Source: Acidimicrobiaceae bacterium
Lineage (GTDB): Bacteria; Actinomycetota; Acidimicrobiia; Acidimicrobiales; Ilumatobacteraceae
Direction of reading: 5' to 3'
Assembly (NCBI GenBank): GCA_016722025.1
Contig: JADKGZ010000022.1
Coordinates: forward strand, 1 to 61,882
DNA: 61,882 nucleotides
How positions within the stretch are numbered: the stretch's first letter is position 1; every line of letters starts with the position of its first letter. This document shows, in pieces, positions 44,158 through 56,196 of the stretch. Both the position numbers and the translations under genes were made by a program. Below the pieces are notes generated by a model that was not told where the DNA came from, did no database searches, and saw only the letters and a program-made list of their open reading frames with translations.

Positions 44158-44532
44158 ATGGAGGGCCAGCGCAACCACGAGTTCACGGGCATCGACCTCG
44201 GTGCCGAGCCCACCGTCGACGATCTGTGGGCGCTGATCCAACGACTCGATGGCGACAACGAGGCCCAGCGGCTCCGGTTGCTGGAGGTGTTCGACTGGTT
44301 GGAGACGGCGGTCGACGAGCAGGTGCGCGCCGAGCGCGTGGCCACGCAGTGCCGCGCCGAGACGCAGGCGGCGTACGATGCGCTCACCGAGGCGCAGCGC
44401 AGCGCCGAAGACTTCCAGGCGCGTCTCATCGCCAGCCAGGCCGAGCTGCACCGGCTCACCGATTCGCCGGTGCGCCGGTTGCTGGTGAAGGCGGGCCGGC
44501 TGCTGCCGTCGAGGTTGGTGCGCCGTGGATGA
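44158..44532 (+). CDS. Small coiled-coil protein, unknown function
   Basis: 124 residues. Residues 20-105 are almost entirely helical with heptad-like spacing (LWALIQRLDGDNEAQRLRLL, then AYDALTEAQRSAEDFQARLI), followed by a basic tail LLVKAGRLLPSRLVRRG. Similar helical segments often precede methyltransferase or glycosyltransferase domains in polysaccharide clusters. Overlaps the next glycosyltransferase start by 8 nt, so the two are coupled. No known family recognised; a scaffold or chain-length role is speculation. Confidence 0.65.
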   Translation: MEGQRNHEFTGIDLGAEPTVDDLWALIQRLDGDNEAQRLRLLEVFDWLETAVDEQVRAERVATQCRAETQAAYDALTEAQRSAEDFQARLIASQAELHRLTDSPVRRLLVKAGRLLPSRLVRRG

Positions 44533-45250
44533 GCCGCAGCAGTACCCCGTGTTCATTCCCATCCGCGATCGGCTGTCGTGCTTGCTGGAGCTGCTCGCCT
44601 GGTTGGAAGCTGCCGGCCAGCGCGAGATCTGGCTGATCGACAACGACTCCACCTACGCGCCGCTGCTGCAGTTCCTCGAGGGCACTCAGCACCACGTGGT
44701 GCGCACGGGGCGCAACATGGGCCATCGCTCGCCATGGCTCAGCGGCACCGTGCAGCGCCAGGCGCACGGCCGGTACTTCATCGTCACCGACCCCGATGTG
44801 GTGCCCGACCCCGGCTGCCCACCCGACGTGCTGCAGCTGTTCCGCTCGCTGCTCGACGAGTACCCGCACATCGACAAGGCCGGCTTCGGTCTGCGCACCG
44901 ACGATCTGCCCGAGTGCTACGCCCTCCGTGCCGACGTGGTGGATTGGGAGCGTCCGTTCTGGGCCACCGAGCTGCGCCCGGGCATCCTCGATGCCGGCAT
45001 CGACACCACGTTCGCGATGTACCGCCCGCTCGATCGCCGCCACAACATGCTGCCGGCGGTGCGCACCGGGTTCCCCTACGTGGCCCGCCACCTGCCGTGG
45101 TACGTCGACTCGGCCAACCTCGACGAGGAAGACCGCTACTACCGCGCCCGCGCCGACCGCACCATCACCAACTGGGATCGCGAGGAGCTGCCGTGGTGGA
45201 AGCAGCGCCGCCTCGGCCCGCGGCAGTCGCCGGCAGATGACCAGCAGTAG
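44525..45250 (+). CDS. GT2-like glycosyltransferase
   Basis: 241 residues from GTG 44525. A GT-A fold is suggested by PVFIPIRDRLSCLLELLAWL, EIWLIDNDSTYAPLLQFL and the metal-binding motif FIVTDPDVVPDPGCP near residue 95; PWYVDSANLDEEDRYYRAR lies near the C terminus. No membrane segments. Smaller than typical GT2 enzymes. Starts inside the coiled-coil gene and overlaps the polymerase start by 14 nt. Confidence 0.72.
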   Translation: MDEPQQYPVFIPIRDRLSCLLELLAWLEAAGQREIWLIDNDSTYAPLLQFLEGTQHHVVRTGRNMGHRSPWLSGTVQRQAHGRYFIVTDPDVVPDPGCPPDVLQLFRSLLDEYPHIDKAGFGLRTDDLPECYALRADVVDWERPFWATELRPGILDAGIDTTFAMYRPLDRRHNMLPAVRTGFPYVARHLPWYVDSANLDEEDRYYRARADRTITNWDREELPWWKQRRLGPRQSPADDQQ

Positions 45251-46517
45251 CCGGCCCATCCGCGTCGTAGCCGTGGCGTTCGCGGTGCTCGGTCTGGTGG
45301 TGGGCACACGCGGGTTCTCCACCTACCTCGCGTTGCACGCCATCAGCCCGGCGTCGTGGGGCGCGCGCATCTACGACGTGCCGGCCGCAGCGGTGGCCGC
45401 CATCGCAGCCGTGCTGCTCGCGCGGCACATGGCCGCGGTGCCGCCTCGGCACTGGCCGTGGCCCATCTACCCGGTAGCCGGGTACGTCGCCTGGGCGATG
45501 CTGTCGGCCACGTGGGCGGTGTCGTCGATCACCACGCTGCAGGCACTCATCGGCATCGGCATCGCTGCCTTCGGGTGCTGGTTCGGCTGGGTGCTCGACG
45601 GCCGCGAACAGATCTGGTCGGTCGCCCTGGCAACCTCCATCGTCACCGTGGCCAGTGCCGTCGTGATCGCGTTCTACCCCGAATACGGCAAGATGCCGCC
45701 GCTGCGCCCGGGCGGGCCGGGGGGTGGCGAGTGGCAGGGCATCTTCGGCAACCGCAACTCGCTGGCACCGCTGTGCGCGCTGGGCCTGCTGGGCCTCGCC
45801 GGGGTATGGATGCTGCGCCCGTCGCTGCGCCGCGCGCTCCTGCTGGCGCCGTTGGCGTTGCTGCAACTGGTCGTGCTGCGCGGGTCGAAGGGCGCCACCT
45901 CGGTGCTGGCGCTGCTGCTCGTGGCCGTCACCGCCGGTGTGCTGGTGGGGGTGCAGTGGCTGCGCCGCCGCGGCGTCAGTGGCAAGGTGGTGGCCGGCTC
46001 GGCCGCCGCCATCACCACCGGCGCCATCCTGCTGGCCATGGCCAACGTGGGGTGGTTGGCCGCCAACCTGGGGCGCGACGTCACGCTCTCCCAGCGTCGC
46101 TCGGTCATCTGGCCCGACGTGCGCGAGGCCATCGCGGTGCACCCCGTGCGCGGGTACGGGTTCTGGGCGTTCTGGGACAACGCCGAGCTCACCGCCGCCA
46201 CCTACGCGCGTCACGGCACCGCGTATGCCAGCGCGCACAACTCGATCCTCGAGGTCACGCTCGGTCTCGGTGTGGTGGGCCTGGTGCTGTACCTGGCCAT
46301 GCACGTCGGGCCGATCGTGGGCATTGCCTCGCGCAACTGGCGTGCGCCCGACGCGGTGTCGGTGTGGTGGGCGTTCGTGTTCGTGTTCCTCGTCGCGCAC
46401 AACCTCACCGAGAGCTTCGTGCTCTGGCACTCGTACAACTGGATGCTGTTCGTCGCGGCCGGCTTCGTCGGCCACGCGGCAGCGGCTGCGGGGCGGGCGA
46501 GTGAACGGCGATACTGA
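45237..46517 (+). CDS. O-antigen ligase/polymerase family membrane protein
   Basis: 426 residues, about eleven hydrophobic segments. ATG 45237 overlaps the previous gene. The large periplasmic loop includes GGEWQGIFGNRNSLAPL (the GNRN/N-L-A motif typical of Wzy-C proteins), RRSVIWPDVREAIAVHPVRG and SAHNSILEVTLGLGVVGL. Such proteins polymerise repeat units on undecaprenyl diphosphate or ligate the chain to its acceptor outside the membrane. Same family as the fragment at 1-615. Confidence 0.85.
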   Translation: MTSSSRPIRVVAVAFAVLGLVVGTRGFSTYLALHAISPASWGARIYDVPAAAVAAIAAVLLARHMAAVPPRHWPWPIYPVAGYVAWAMLSATWAVSSITTLQALIGIGIAAFGCWFGWVLDGREQIWSVALATSIVTVASAVVIAFYPEYGKMPPLRPGGPGGGEWQGIFGNRNSLAPLCALGLLGLAGVWMLRPSLRRALLLAPLALLQLVVLRGSKGATSVLALLLVAVTAGVLVGVQWLRRRGVSGKVVAGSAAAITTGAILLAMANVGWLAANLGRDVTLSQRRSVIWPDVREAIAVHPVRGYGFWAFWDNAELTAATYARHGTAYASAHNSILEVTLGLGVVGLVLYLAMHVGPIVGIASRNWRAPDAVSVWWAFVFVFLVAHNLTESFVLWHSYNWMLFVAAGFVGHAAAAAGRASERRY

Positions 46518-46649
46518 GGGAATGGACTCGCCGGCGCCGCTCGTCGCCGACCTGATGCCGCCCGTCGGGGGCGCACTGTTGTCGCCGCGCCCGGTGGCGA
46601 CCATCGCGCCGTCATCTGCTGCCTTGCCACCGGCCGCCATCGTGAGCTG

Positions 46650-48669
<2,020 letters not shown>

Positions 48670-48677
<8 letters not shown>

Positions 48678-49764
48678 CCCTCGACCTCAGGATGAGGTGC
48701 CGGCATTGCCGACGACGACCGTGACGGTGATCGTGCCGTGCTTCAACGAGGTCGACCACATCGAGGCCTGCCTGCGCGATCTGTTCGAGCAGGACTACCC
48801 GGCCGCCCTGCTCGACGTGGTCGTGGCCGACGGCATGAGCACCGACGGCACCCGCGCCGTGCTCGCCGAGCTGGCAGGACGCTGGCCGCAGCGACTGCAG
48901 CTGATCGACAACCCGCAGCGTGTGCAGGCTGCGGCGCTGGCCGCAATGGTGCCGCTGGCCACCGGCGACGTGATCGTGCGCGCCGACGTGCACGCTCGCT
49001 ACGCCCCCGACTACGTGCGCCAGTGCGTTGCCGTGGGCGCCGCCACCGGCGCCGACAACGTGGGCGGCGCCATGCGCCCGCTGGCCGCCACCCGCTTTCA
49101 GCAGGCGCTGTGCCGGGCGCTCGACAGTCGGTTGGGCGTCGGTAACGCCGGGTATCGCGATGCCGAGCGCGAAGGTTGGGTCGACACCGTGTTCCTGGGC
49201 GCGTTCCGCCGCGACGTGTTCACCCGCTTCGGCAACTTCGACCCCTGCGCCACGCCCAACGAGGATGCCGAGCTCAACCAGCGCATCCTGCAAGGCGGCG
49301 GCCGCATCTACCTGAGCCGCGCCATCGTGGTGCACTACGTGCCGCGGTCGTCTTTGCGCGCGCTGGCCCGCCAGTACTTCCGCTACGGCAAGGGGCGGGC
49401 ACGCACCGCGCTGAAGCACCGCCGGCTGCCCACAGTGCGCCCGTTGCTGCCGTTCGGCCTGGTGGTGGGCGGTGCGGTGCTGGTGGCCACCTCGCGCTGG
49501 CAGCCGTTCACGCGTTGGGTTGCCGCCGCATACGCCACCGCATGCCTGGCCGAGGCCGTTCGGGTGTCGCGACAAGGCCCCCCCGCCGTACCCAGCAGCG
49601 TGCCCGTCATCGCCGCCATCTTCCCGGTGATGCACGTCTGCCACGGTGTGGGGTTTGCTGCCGGCCTGGTGCGCTACGGCCTGCGGCCCGACTGGAAACG
49701 AATTCTGCGGTGGTGTCACAGCGAACCCGAAGTCCCGGTTAGTATCAGTGAAGAATGCAGTTGA
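48670..49764 (+). CDS. GT2 glycosyltransferase with C-terminal membrane helices
   Basis: 364 residues, GTG 48670 overlapping the previous stop. GT2 motifs: TVIVPCFNEVDHIEACLRDL, VADGMSTDGTRAVL, IVRADVHARYAPDYV (DXH metal site), FLGAFRRDVFTRFGNFD and NEDAELNQRILQGGGRIY, followed by two or three hydrophobic segments. Resembles membrane-associated succinoglycan-type transferases (ExoA). Adds a sugar to the lipid-linked intermediate at the cytoplasmic face. Confidence 0.85.
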
Positions 49765-49862
49765 TGCGTAGTCCGGTGTACGGTGTGCGTGTCTAATTGA
49801 GCCGGTGTTCGGGTCCCCCGTTCGCTCGGCAGGTACCACAACACAACAATGGAGGAACTTCC

Positions 49863-52268
49863 TTGAGAAACTCATCAGGGCGTCGTGCGAGGATGATGGG
49901 TGGGGCACTATTCGTTGCTGCCATCGCAGTCTCGTCCATCGCCACAACCGCTTCCGCCGACCTCGGCGACTCTGACGGGATCAATCCGCCCGTCCCACCA
50001 GCTACACCGAAGCCCGACGAAGGCGGCTACATCCGCGTTCAGCCAACTGGTGTCAGCGACAAGGAAGACCAGCGGGCGCCAGCGATTGTGCCGGGCCTCA
50101 ACGCGCAGGCAGGCGGCAACCTACAGGTGCAGATTCCGGACAACTTTGAGTCTGGCGACCGAATCCTCATCTCCGTCTTCCCGGACGGAAGCCAGACCTT
50201 CGGCGGCACTCGGCAATGGTGTGAACTGTGTTGATTTGGACAGGTCGGTTGGCTACTCGGCCGTGCCGGTGTTGGACCCGGTCAGCGGGGTCACCGGCCC
50301 GTTCGACACGAACACTGGTGCGTGGGGTCTCGCAGACGGCACAGATGATCCCAAGACGAACATCAACGCTGGTCTGGGCATCCCCGACCCCGCGACTGCT
50401 GGCACGGCGGCTCCCAAGCCGATTGTTGCCGTTAGTCCCGCCTCGTCGAGCCAGTGCGCCCCGAACGGGTTCAAGGACGTCGTCGTTCTCACTTTCAGCA
50501 ACCAGAGTGGCCCGGTTACTCCTGCAACCGTGAATGATCACTGGGTGCTGACCTTGACCGGAATCCAGTACAACGTCGGCAAGGCGGTACCTGCCGGTCC
50601 CCTGCACAACGTTCCATTTTCCCAGCAAGGTGTTGATCGTTTCTCCGATCGTCATTTCCGCCGTTGGCAATTCGCTGGTCGCAGACAACACATTCCAGCC
50701 GCTTGGCACGGTGACAATTACCGAGGCCACTGCCGACGGAGTTGGTTTCTCGGAACCCGCAGCGGCGCTCCCCTCCAGTCTGACCCATCTGCTGTTCTTT
50801 CCGGGACTCGTGTTGGGCGGCACGCCGACCGTGGCGGTCACCAACAATGCGGGCAGACGGCCACCATCACCGGCGTGGACAACAACGCTTGCTCGCACCG
50901 GTAGCCAGTGCGTTCCAGGCTCCATGGTGGAGATGAGGGTGAACACAGCGGTCGGATCGACGGCCAACCTGACGGCTGGTACATTCGTGATCAGCGGCGT
51001 GCTTCGCACGTACGCTTACCGCCGGGCCATCGCGGCGATCCTCTACGATCCGGCGACTCGACCTACAACTCGTTCACCCCCTTGGCAGCTCCCTCGGCGA
51101 CGCGTACCATCGGCTACTTGGCTCCGGACGACCAGACGCAAGGTGGATCGACGTTTGACTCAGATGTCAACCAGCCAGCGCTGGTTGCTCCCTTCTCACT
51201 GGCCGTTGCGGTTCCGCAGCGAGTCGGTGGCGCAGACCGCTTCGAAACGGCAGCGAAGATTGCAGCCAATCTCTCATGCGGAGACTATGCAGTGATCGCA
51301 AGTGGTACATCTGACTCCGATGCCTTGTCGGCTAACTACCTCGCTGGCCGTTTGGCCCGTTGGACAGGCAACGACGTGCCGGTGCTTCTCACCGGTGCTT
51401 CGGTGCCCGAATTCACCAGGACCGCTTTGCGGAACCTCGGCGTCAAGAATGTGTACATCGTAGGCGGTACAGCAGCAGTGAGTAAGGCTGTCGCCGACGA
51501 GATCGACGCCCTCAACGCGTTTGAGTGCGGAGGAAGCATTCCCAGCTCGAGCAGACCCTCGGTGTCGTCCGCATCGCAGGCGCAACCAGGTACGAGACCA
51601 ACCGTGCAGTGGTGGGTGCCGGCTCGGCAATCACCACGGGTTCGATGGCCCTCGATCCTTTCCTTCAGACCAAGTGGCTGCAGCCAGCAAAGAAGACTGC
51701 AATCCTTGCTACCGGAACCAACTTTGCCGATGCGCTTGCGGCTGGGCCCGTTACCTACCTTGAGGGCTTCCCATTGGTCCTCACCGATGGCACCGCTGCC
51801 AGCCTGACCGCATCAGCCAAGGCCGCACTGGTCGAGAACGACATCACACAGGTGCTCGTGCTCGGTGGGACGGCAGCAATCAAGGCTGAAGTGGCAACAG
51901 AACTGACCGGGATGGGTATCCAGGTGCTTCGCATCGAGGGTGCCGACCGCTATGCAACTGCTACCAAGCTGGCTGACTTCGCTCGGCTGACTTCGCCCAG
52001 TCCGCTGCAGGTCGATGGTGGCCTTGGCTGGTCGTACAGCACCGTGCTGCTGGCGAGTGGAACCACATTCGCCGACGCATTGGCTGCTGGCCCGTGGGGC
52101 GGCGACAGAGCGTGGCCGATTGTCTTGACGACTCAGGCCGTACTTGCTGGAAACACTCAGACCTGGTTGGCCGCCAACAGGGTTCCTCTTACCTCCGTTG
52201 TCACGTTGGGCCTCGGCTCTGCAGTCTCGACGGCTGCAATGAACGCGGCGAACCTCGCAATCGTCTGA
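49863..52268 (+). CDS. Secreted cell-wall-binding-repeat (CWB_2) protein, several frameshifts
   Basis: TTG 49863 is preceded by GGAGG at 49851-49855. Signal peptide GGALFVAAIAVSSIATTASA. The text then hops between frames near 50200, 50625, 50845, 50900, 51040 and 51535. The N-terminal half is an unrecognised beta-rich domain (e.g. NHWVLTLTGIQYN-like and PLGTVTITEATADGVGF stretches). The C-terminal half contains three CWB_2 repeats, seen as VGGADRFETAAKIA, VYIVGGTAAVSKAV, ILATGTNFADALAAGP, VLVLGGTAAIKAEVAT and IEGADRYATATKLA. These repeats attach proteins to wall polymers. Codon use is less GC-biased than in neighbours. Could be a decayed gene or low-quality sequence. Confidence 0.75.
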
Positions 52269-52313
52269 TACTTAGTCGGTAGAAAGAGTTGTCCTGATTG
52301 CTCAGGACTACGG

Positions 52314-52349
52314 AAAGGGGACCGATCTCTTCGGAGGTCGGTCCCCTTT
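52314..52349. terminator. Bidirectional hairpin terminator
   Basis: AAAGGGGACCGA pairs with TCGGTCCCCTTT across a 12-nt loop; A- and T-runs at the ends suit both directions. Sits between the convergent CWB_2 gene and the GT4 gene. Between it and 52558 nothing else is seen. Confidence 0.8.
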
Positions 52350-52558
52350 CGCGTGTCTGAGCTGAGATCTCGTAATGGCCCAGGCGCTGTGCGACTGTGT
52401 GTCCTCTGAGGGACGAAGCCGGAGGCTCAGCTCGGTCGGCGCGACGCTGCGGCGAGAGCGGCGCGCATAGTCGAGGCGAAGACGCCAGCCGTGACACGCC
52501 GGTCGAAACCGACTCACTTCATCGCTGACCTCGGAGCGGGCACACAGCCGGGGCATCC

Positions 52559-53754
52559 CTAAAGCGAACGCAGACAATCGAGCAGGTACGAGGTGATGCC
52601 GGAGACGTCGTCTGGGTGGAAGCGAGTGCCGAGGTGAGTCTCTGTGACCAAGCGAGCCAGGGCACCGTCGGGGCACAGGATCAGGCACGGCCGACCGAGA
52701 TACATCAGCTCGAACACCTTGCCCGGGTAGATCCTGTCCGCCCCTGGCACGTCGTCGAGGATGCAAAGCGTCAGATGGCTGGAGGAGAGCTCGTCGAGCA
52801 GCTCGCGGTGCGCCATGTACGGTAGCATCGTAACTCCGTGCGATTCCATCGCTCGTAGTGCGTCCTTCTCGCTCTCAACCACTCGACCGATGAATCGGAG
52901 CTCAAGTAGGGAGGCGAGGTCGGGGTCGAGCCGATGCACCTCCCGGACGGCCGCAAGCAATCCAGAGGGGCGATTCACCCGATAGACCGTGCCCGCAAAG
53001 GTTACCCGAAAGCGATCGGGGGGCTGCGTCCGCAATTGAGCGGGAAGTCGGATGGATCGAAGCCGTTTGGAACCATCACTACTTGTTCCGGCCGCAGAAA
53101 AGGGAAACGTTCGAGCAGCGACACGCGGTACTCCTCGGTGGCTGTGGTGACCATATGGGCCCGAGCCAGGACTGATGCCTCGAGTCGATCACCGAACCAG
53201 ATCGAAAGGTGGCTGCGGGTCATCTCCATCTGCTCTCGAATGAGGCGCCACTCGTCGCGATAGTCGAGCACAACTGCGGCGCCTTGGCGACGAGCGCTCG
53301 CGGAAAGCAGAAATGGGGAGAATGGCGGACCGCTGATGAAGACCACGTCGGGTGAGTCTGCTCCACGCATCAGACCTCGCAGCGCGAGCCAAGCACCGGG
53401 CAGCCAGAGGACCTGCACGTCTGGGAAGGCGAGATGCCGCACCGCAGTTGTCGCAAGTCTCGCCAGACGCTGTCGGACGCTCGGCGACGCGACGGAAGCG
53501 ATTTCCCAGGCGCTCTGCTTAGAGCGATAACTGGGCTCCAAGGTTCGAGCAGTAGTAACCAACATGCCTGAAGGCAGGTCGGCAGTCAGAGTTGGGTCCA
53601 TGAGAGGTACAGACGGATTGCTCACGGTCAGGGCCTGCGGCTCTATGTCGTACAGCGGCAAGTACTTAGCCAACTTGCTGAGCCTCTGCACACCAGCGCC
53701 TCCCGTCGGTGGGAATGCATATGCGACAATGAGGCCGATCATCTTGCGAGTCAT
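52559..53754 (-). CDS. GT4-type glycosyltransferase, one frameshift
   Basis: About 398 residues. ATG 53754 overlaps the stop of the CWB_2 gene upstream (TGATG). N-terminal half: MIGLIVAYAFPPTGGAGVQR (typical GT4 donor entry), LAFPDVQVLWLPGAWLALR and VVMVPNGFDPSDF. After a break near 53030 the nucleotide-sugar domain continues: FRVTFAGTVYRVNRPSGLLA, VTMLPYMAHRELLDELSSSH and YPGKVFELMYLGRPCLIL with the conserved Glu. Third gene of the sigma-CWB_2-GT4 unit; perhaps glycosylates the wall or the adhesin made upstream. Confidence 0.8.
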
Positions 53755-56188
53755 CAGTCGACCAGAACACCGTCGACTCGCCACGAGACGGAGTCATCGG
53801 CGAAGAGTTGCGGCGTGTTCGGAGTGAGCTGGCAAGAGAACCCTCCGTAGCCGCCGACGCCGTCTGCGCTGCCGTCGGCGAACGTGCTGCGGCCCCGCAG
53901 TTGCCAGGCGTCGCCGGCGTAGATGGCCTCACCTACTGCTGAGCCATTGACAACGCCTTCAGAGGTTGCCAACAACCAGGTCGCCGAGAAGCGGACTGCG
54001 GCCGCCCCGGTGTCGGGCCGCTGGAGAACGACTGTTAGCGAGGTTGCCGAGATACTGAGCGCTTCACCCCGAAAGGTCACACCTGTGCCCCCAGCTGACT
54101 CGAACACCAGTGATGTTTGCGAGCCATCGGGTGAGGTGTCCTCCAGCGGGCTTCCGGACGAGGAGAGACTGGACGAGACAGTGATCGCTTCAGTGAGGAC
54201 TGCACGATGCTCAGGAGAGAGCGGGTACACCGTCAACTCGGTCAAACGGCCACTGATCCCGACGAACCTTGCGGAGGTCCTCAGACCGGAGCCTGTGTTT
54301 CCCACGCAGACTGGTGAGCCGAGTGAAGGAAGCCGTGCCACTGAGTCGGCGTCGTTGAGGTAACGGTTCCGGAACATGATGTCGAGCGCGGCGCTCAAGC
54401 GCTCCCCCGAATCGTCGGAATACAGCGCCAACCACCGTGCGTCAGCGTATGAGCGCCGGAGGGCGCAGACCCGTGAGGGATCTGAGCCTTGTGTATCGAA
54501 AATTGGCGACATGTTCAAGTTGGTGAAGAAGGGCGGCGCCTCTGCGGCGGGGGGCATCGTGCCGAGCGGGCCGCGACCGCCGCCAAGCAGATGCGATGCT
54601 TGATCGATCGCAAGTCCGCTTAGTACCTCTTCCCCACCGAAGCCGACTGCGAATCCAGGCCACGAGCACGAACCCTGCGGCGGGGTGCTGGTGCACCACT
54701 GGTCGTCGGGGGAGAATGCAGCCGAAAGGAGTGCGGCCACCGCCGGTGCCAGCGTACGGCTGCCGGAGGGCACGAGCAGGATCGGTACCGCATCGTGGGC
54801 CGGCCTTGGTGACACGACTGGGGCCGAGGTCGGCAAGTCCCCAGTCGGCAGGGGCAAAGCCCTCGTCGGCACTCCAGGATTGGACGCGGCACCGCCAATC
54901 GCACCGCAGAATGGGCCGGCACCCAAGGCGTCGGGCCAGCCGGTCGCGGAGGCACCATTCCCACCCGACGCAGCGAGGCACACCATGCTGCTGTCGAAGT
55001 CCGCTGCGTCGCCGGTGGGCCACCAGCCACCTAGCTGCTGTGCCATTTGCACACTCGTCTCGTAACGATCGGCGCCCGCCAGGCGCACCAGCTCGGTGGC
55101 CCCGGCTAAGTCTTGGGCCTCGGCGGCTACCTCGGCGCTGATTCGCGATGTGCCGCCGAGCACGATGATGCTGGTGACGTCCATCGTCAGTAGCGATTCG
55201 ATCGTGCTTCGAGGAAGTGAGTCACCGCCGTCGTGCAGCAGCACGGGCACCTGCCAAAAACTGGTCCACCAACCTGCTGCGAGCGCATCCGCACCGGTGA
55301 CACCGTCGGCAAGCACCACGGTTCGCCTCAACAAGCGGCAACTGGAGGCCGACTCACGAAGTTCTACCACAGCGTTGGTGTAAAAGGTTGGCGGGCAGAA
55401 CCATCGGTAGTGTCGGGGTCGACACAGGTAAGGCTGCTATTGGGGGCGCCGACCGTGCCAAGGCTCTGCGCAATGAGAGCTGCTGTCTCGTACCGGTCGG
55501 CACCAGACACCCGGAACACCTCACGATAGCCCAGCGACAGCAACTCGGCATCGACTCCTATGGGAACTGCCGATGGGCCACCGACCACGATTGCCTGCCG
55601 AGCGAGAGTACAACCTCCCCGGCGCATATCGTTGGCGGCGATGCGGGTGGCCGGGCTGAGGCTGACCGCCCCGCTGCGGGCAGAGGCGGTGATGAGGATG
55701 GGTGCGCTGTCAGTGTCGACGCGGGCGACGCCGCCGATCGGGTCGAACAACGGGTCGGCGGCCGCCGTGCGCTGCAGCAACGGCTCGAGCGATTGGTGAG
55801 TGGGGTCGCTGAGCGCCGACGCACCCAACGAGTCGGCGGGGTTGTCGCCGGTGACCACGATGACCGCTCGCGGGCAGGTGCCCGCGCCCCACCAGTCGTT
55901 GGCGGTGGAGAGCGCTACCGCGCCACCCGACGAACGATCAGGGGTGTCGAACGGGAAGTCGCCACGGCCGCGCAGGCCCAACGTGACCGCCAGGTTGGTC
56001 TGGTAGCGGTCGTTGCCCGAGTAGCGAACCGCGTTCGGCCAACCCTCCAGCCGAGCCGAGAGCGTGCTGGTGGCCGGCCACTGAGAGGGTGGAAGTGCGT
56101 CGTCGGCGCCGGCGCGTGCCCCGGGCCCGGCAACCAGGCCCAGCGCAAGGGCTGCCGCAAGGGCGCGCGGTGCTCGACGACGGGCCAA
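53754..56188 (-). CDS. Secreted cell-wall-binding-repeat protein, one frameshift
   Basis: About 810 residues after repair. Start at 56188 with signal peptide RRRAPRALAAALALGLVAGP. CWB_2-type text: YSGNDRYQTNLAVTLG, VIVVTGDNPADSLGASAL, AIVVGGPSAVPIGVDAEL, VSGADRYETAALIAQSLG, then after the break VVLADGVTGADALAAG, IIVLGGTSRISAEVAAEA and LAGADRYETSVQMAQQLG. The last 300 residues form a beta-rich, Ser/Thr-rich domain of unknown type ending WRVDGVLVD. The break near 55378 is explained by one lost T in CCTTTTACACC. Lies 8 nt behind the sigma factor gene, so it is a probable regulon member. Confidence 0.78.
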
Positions 56189-56196
56189 CGGGTAGC

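Noticed and set aside
52350..52558. A minus-strand gene overlapping the terminator (frame 52308-52766)
   Set aside because: It is a shadow of the GT4 gene in another frame and crosses a strong hairpin terminator.
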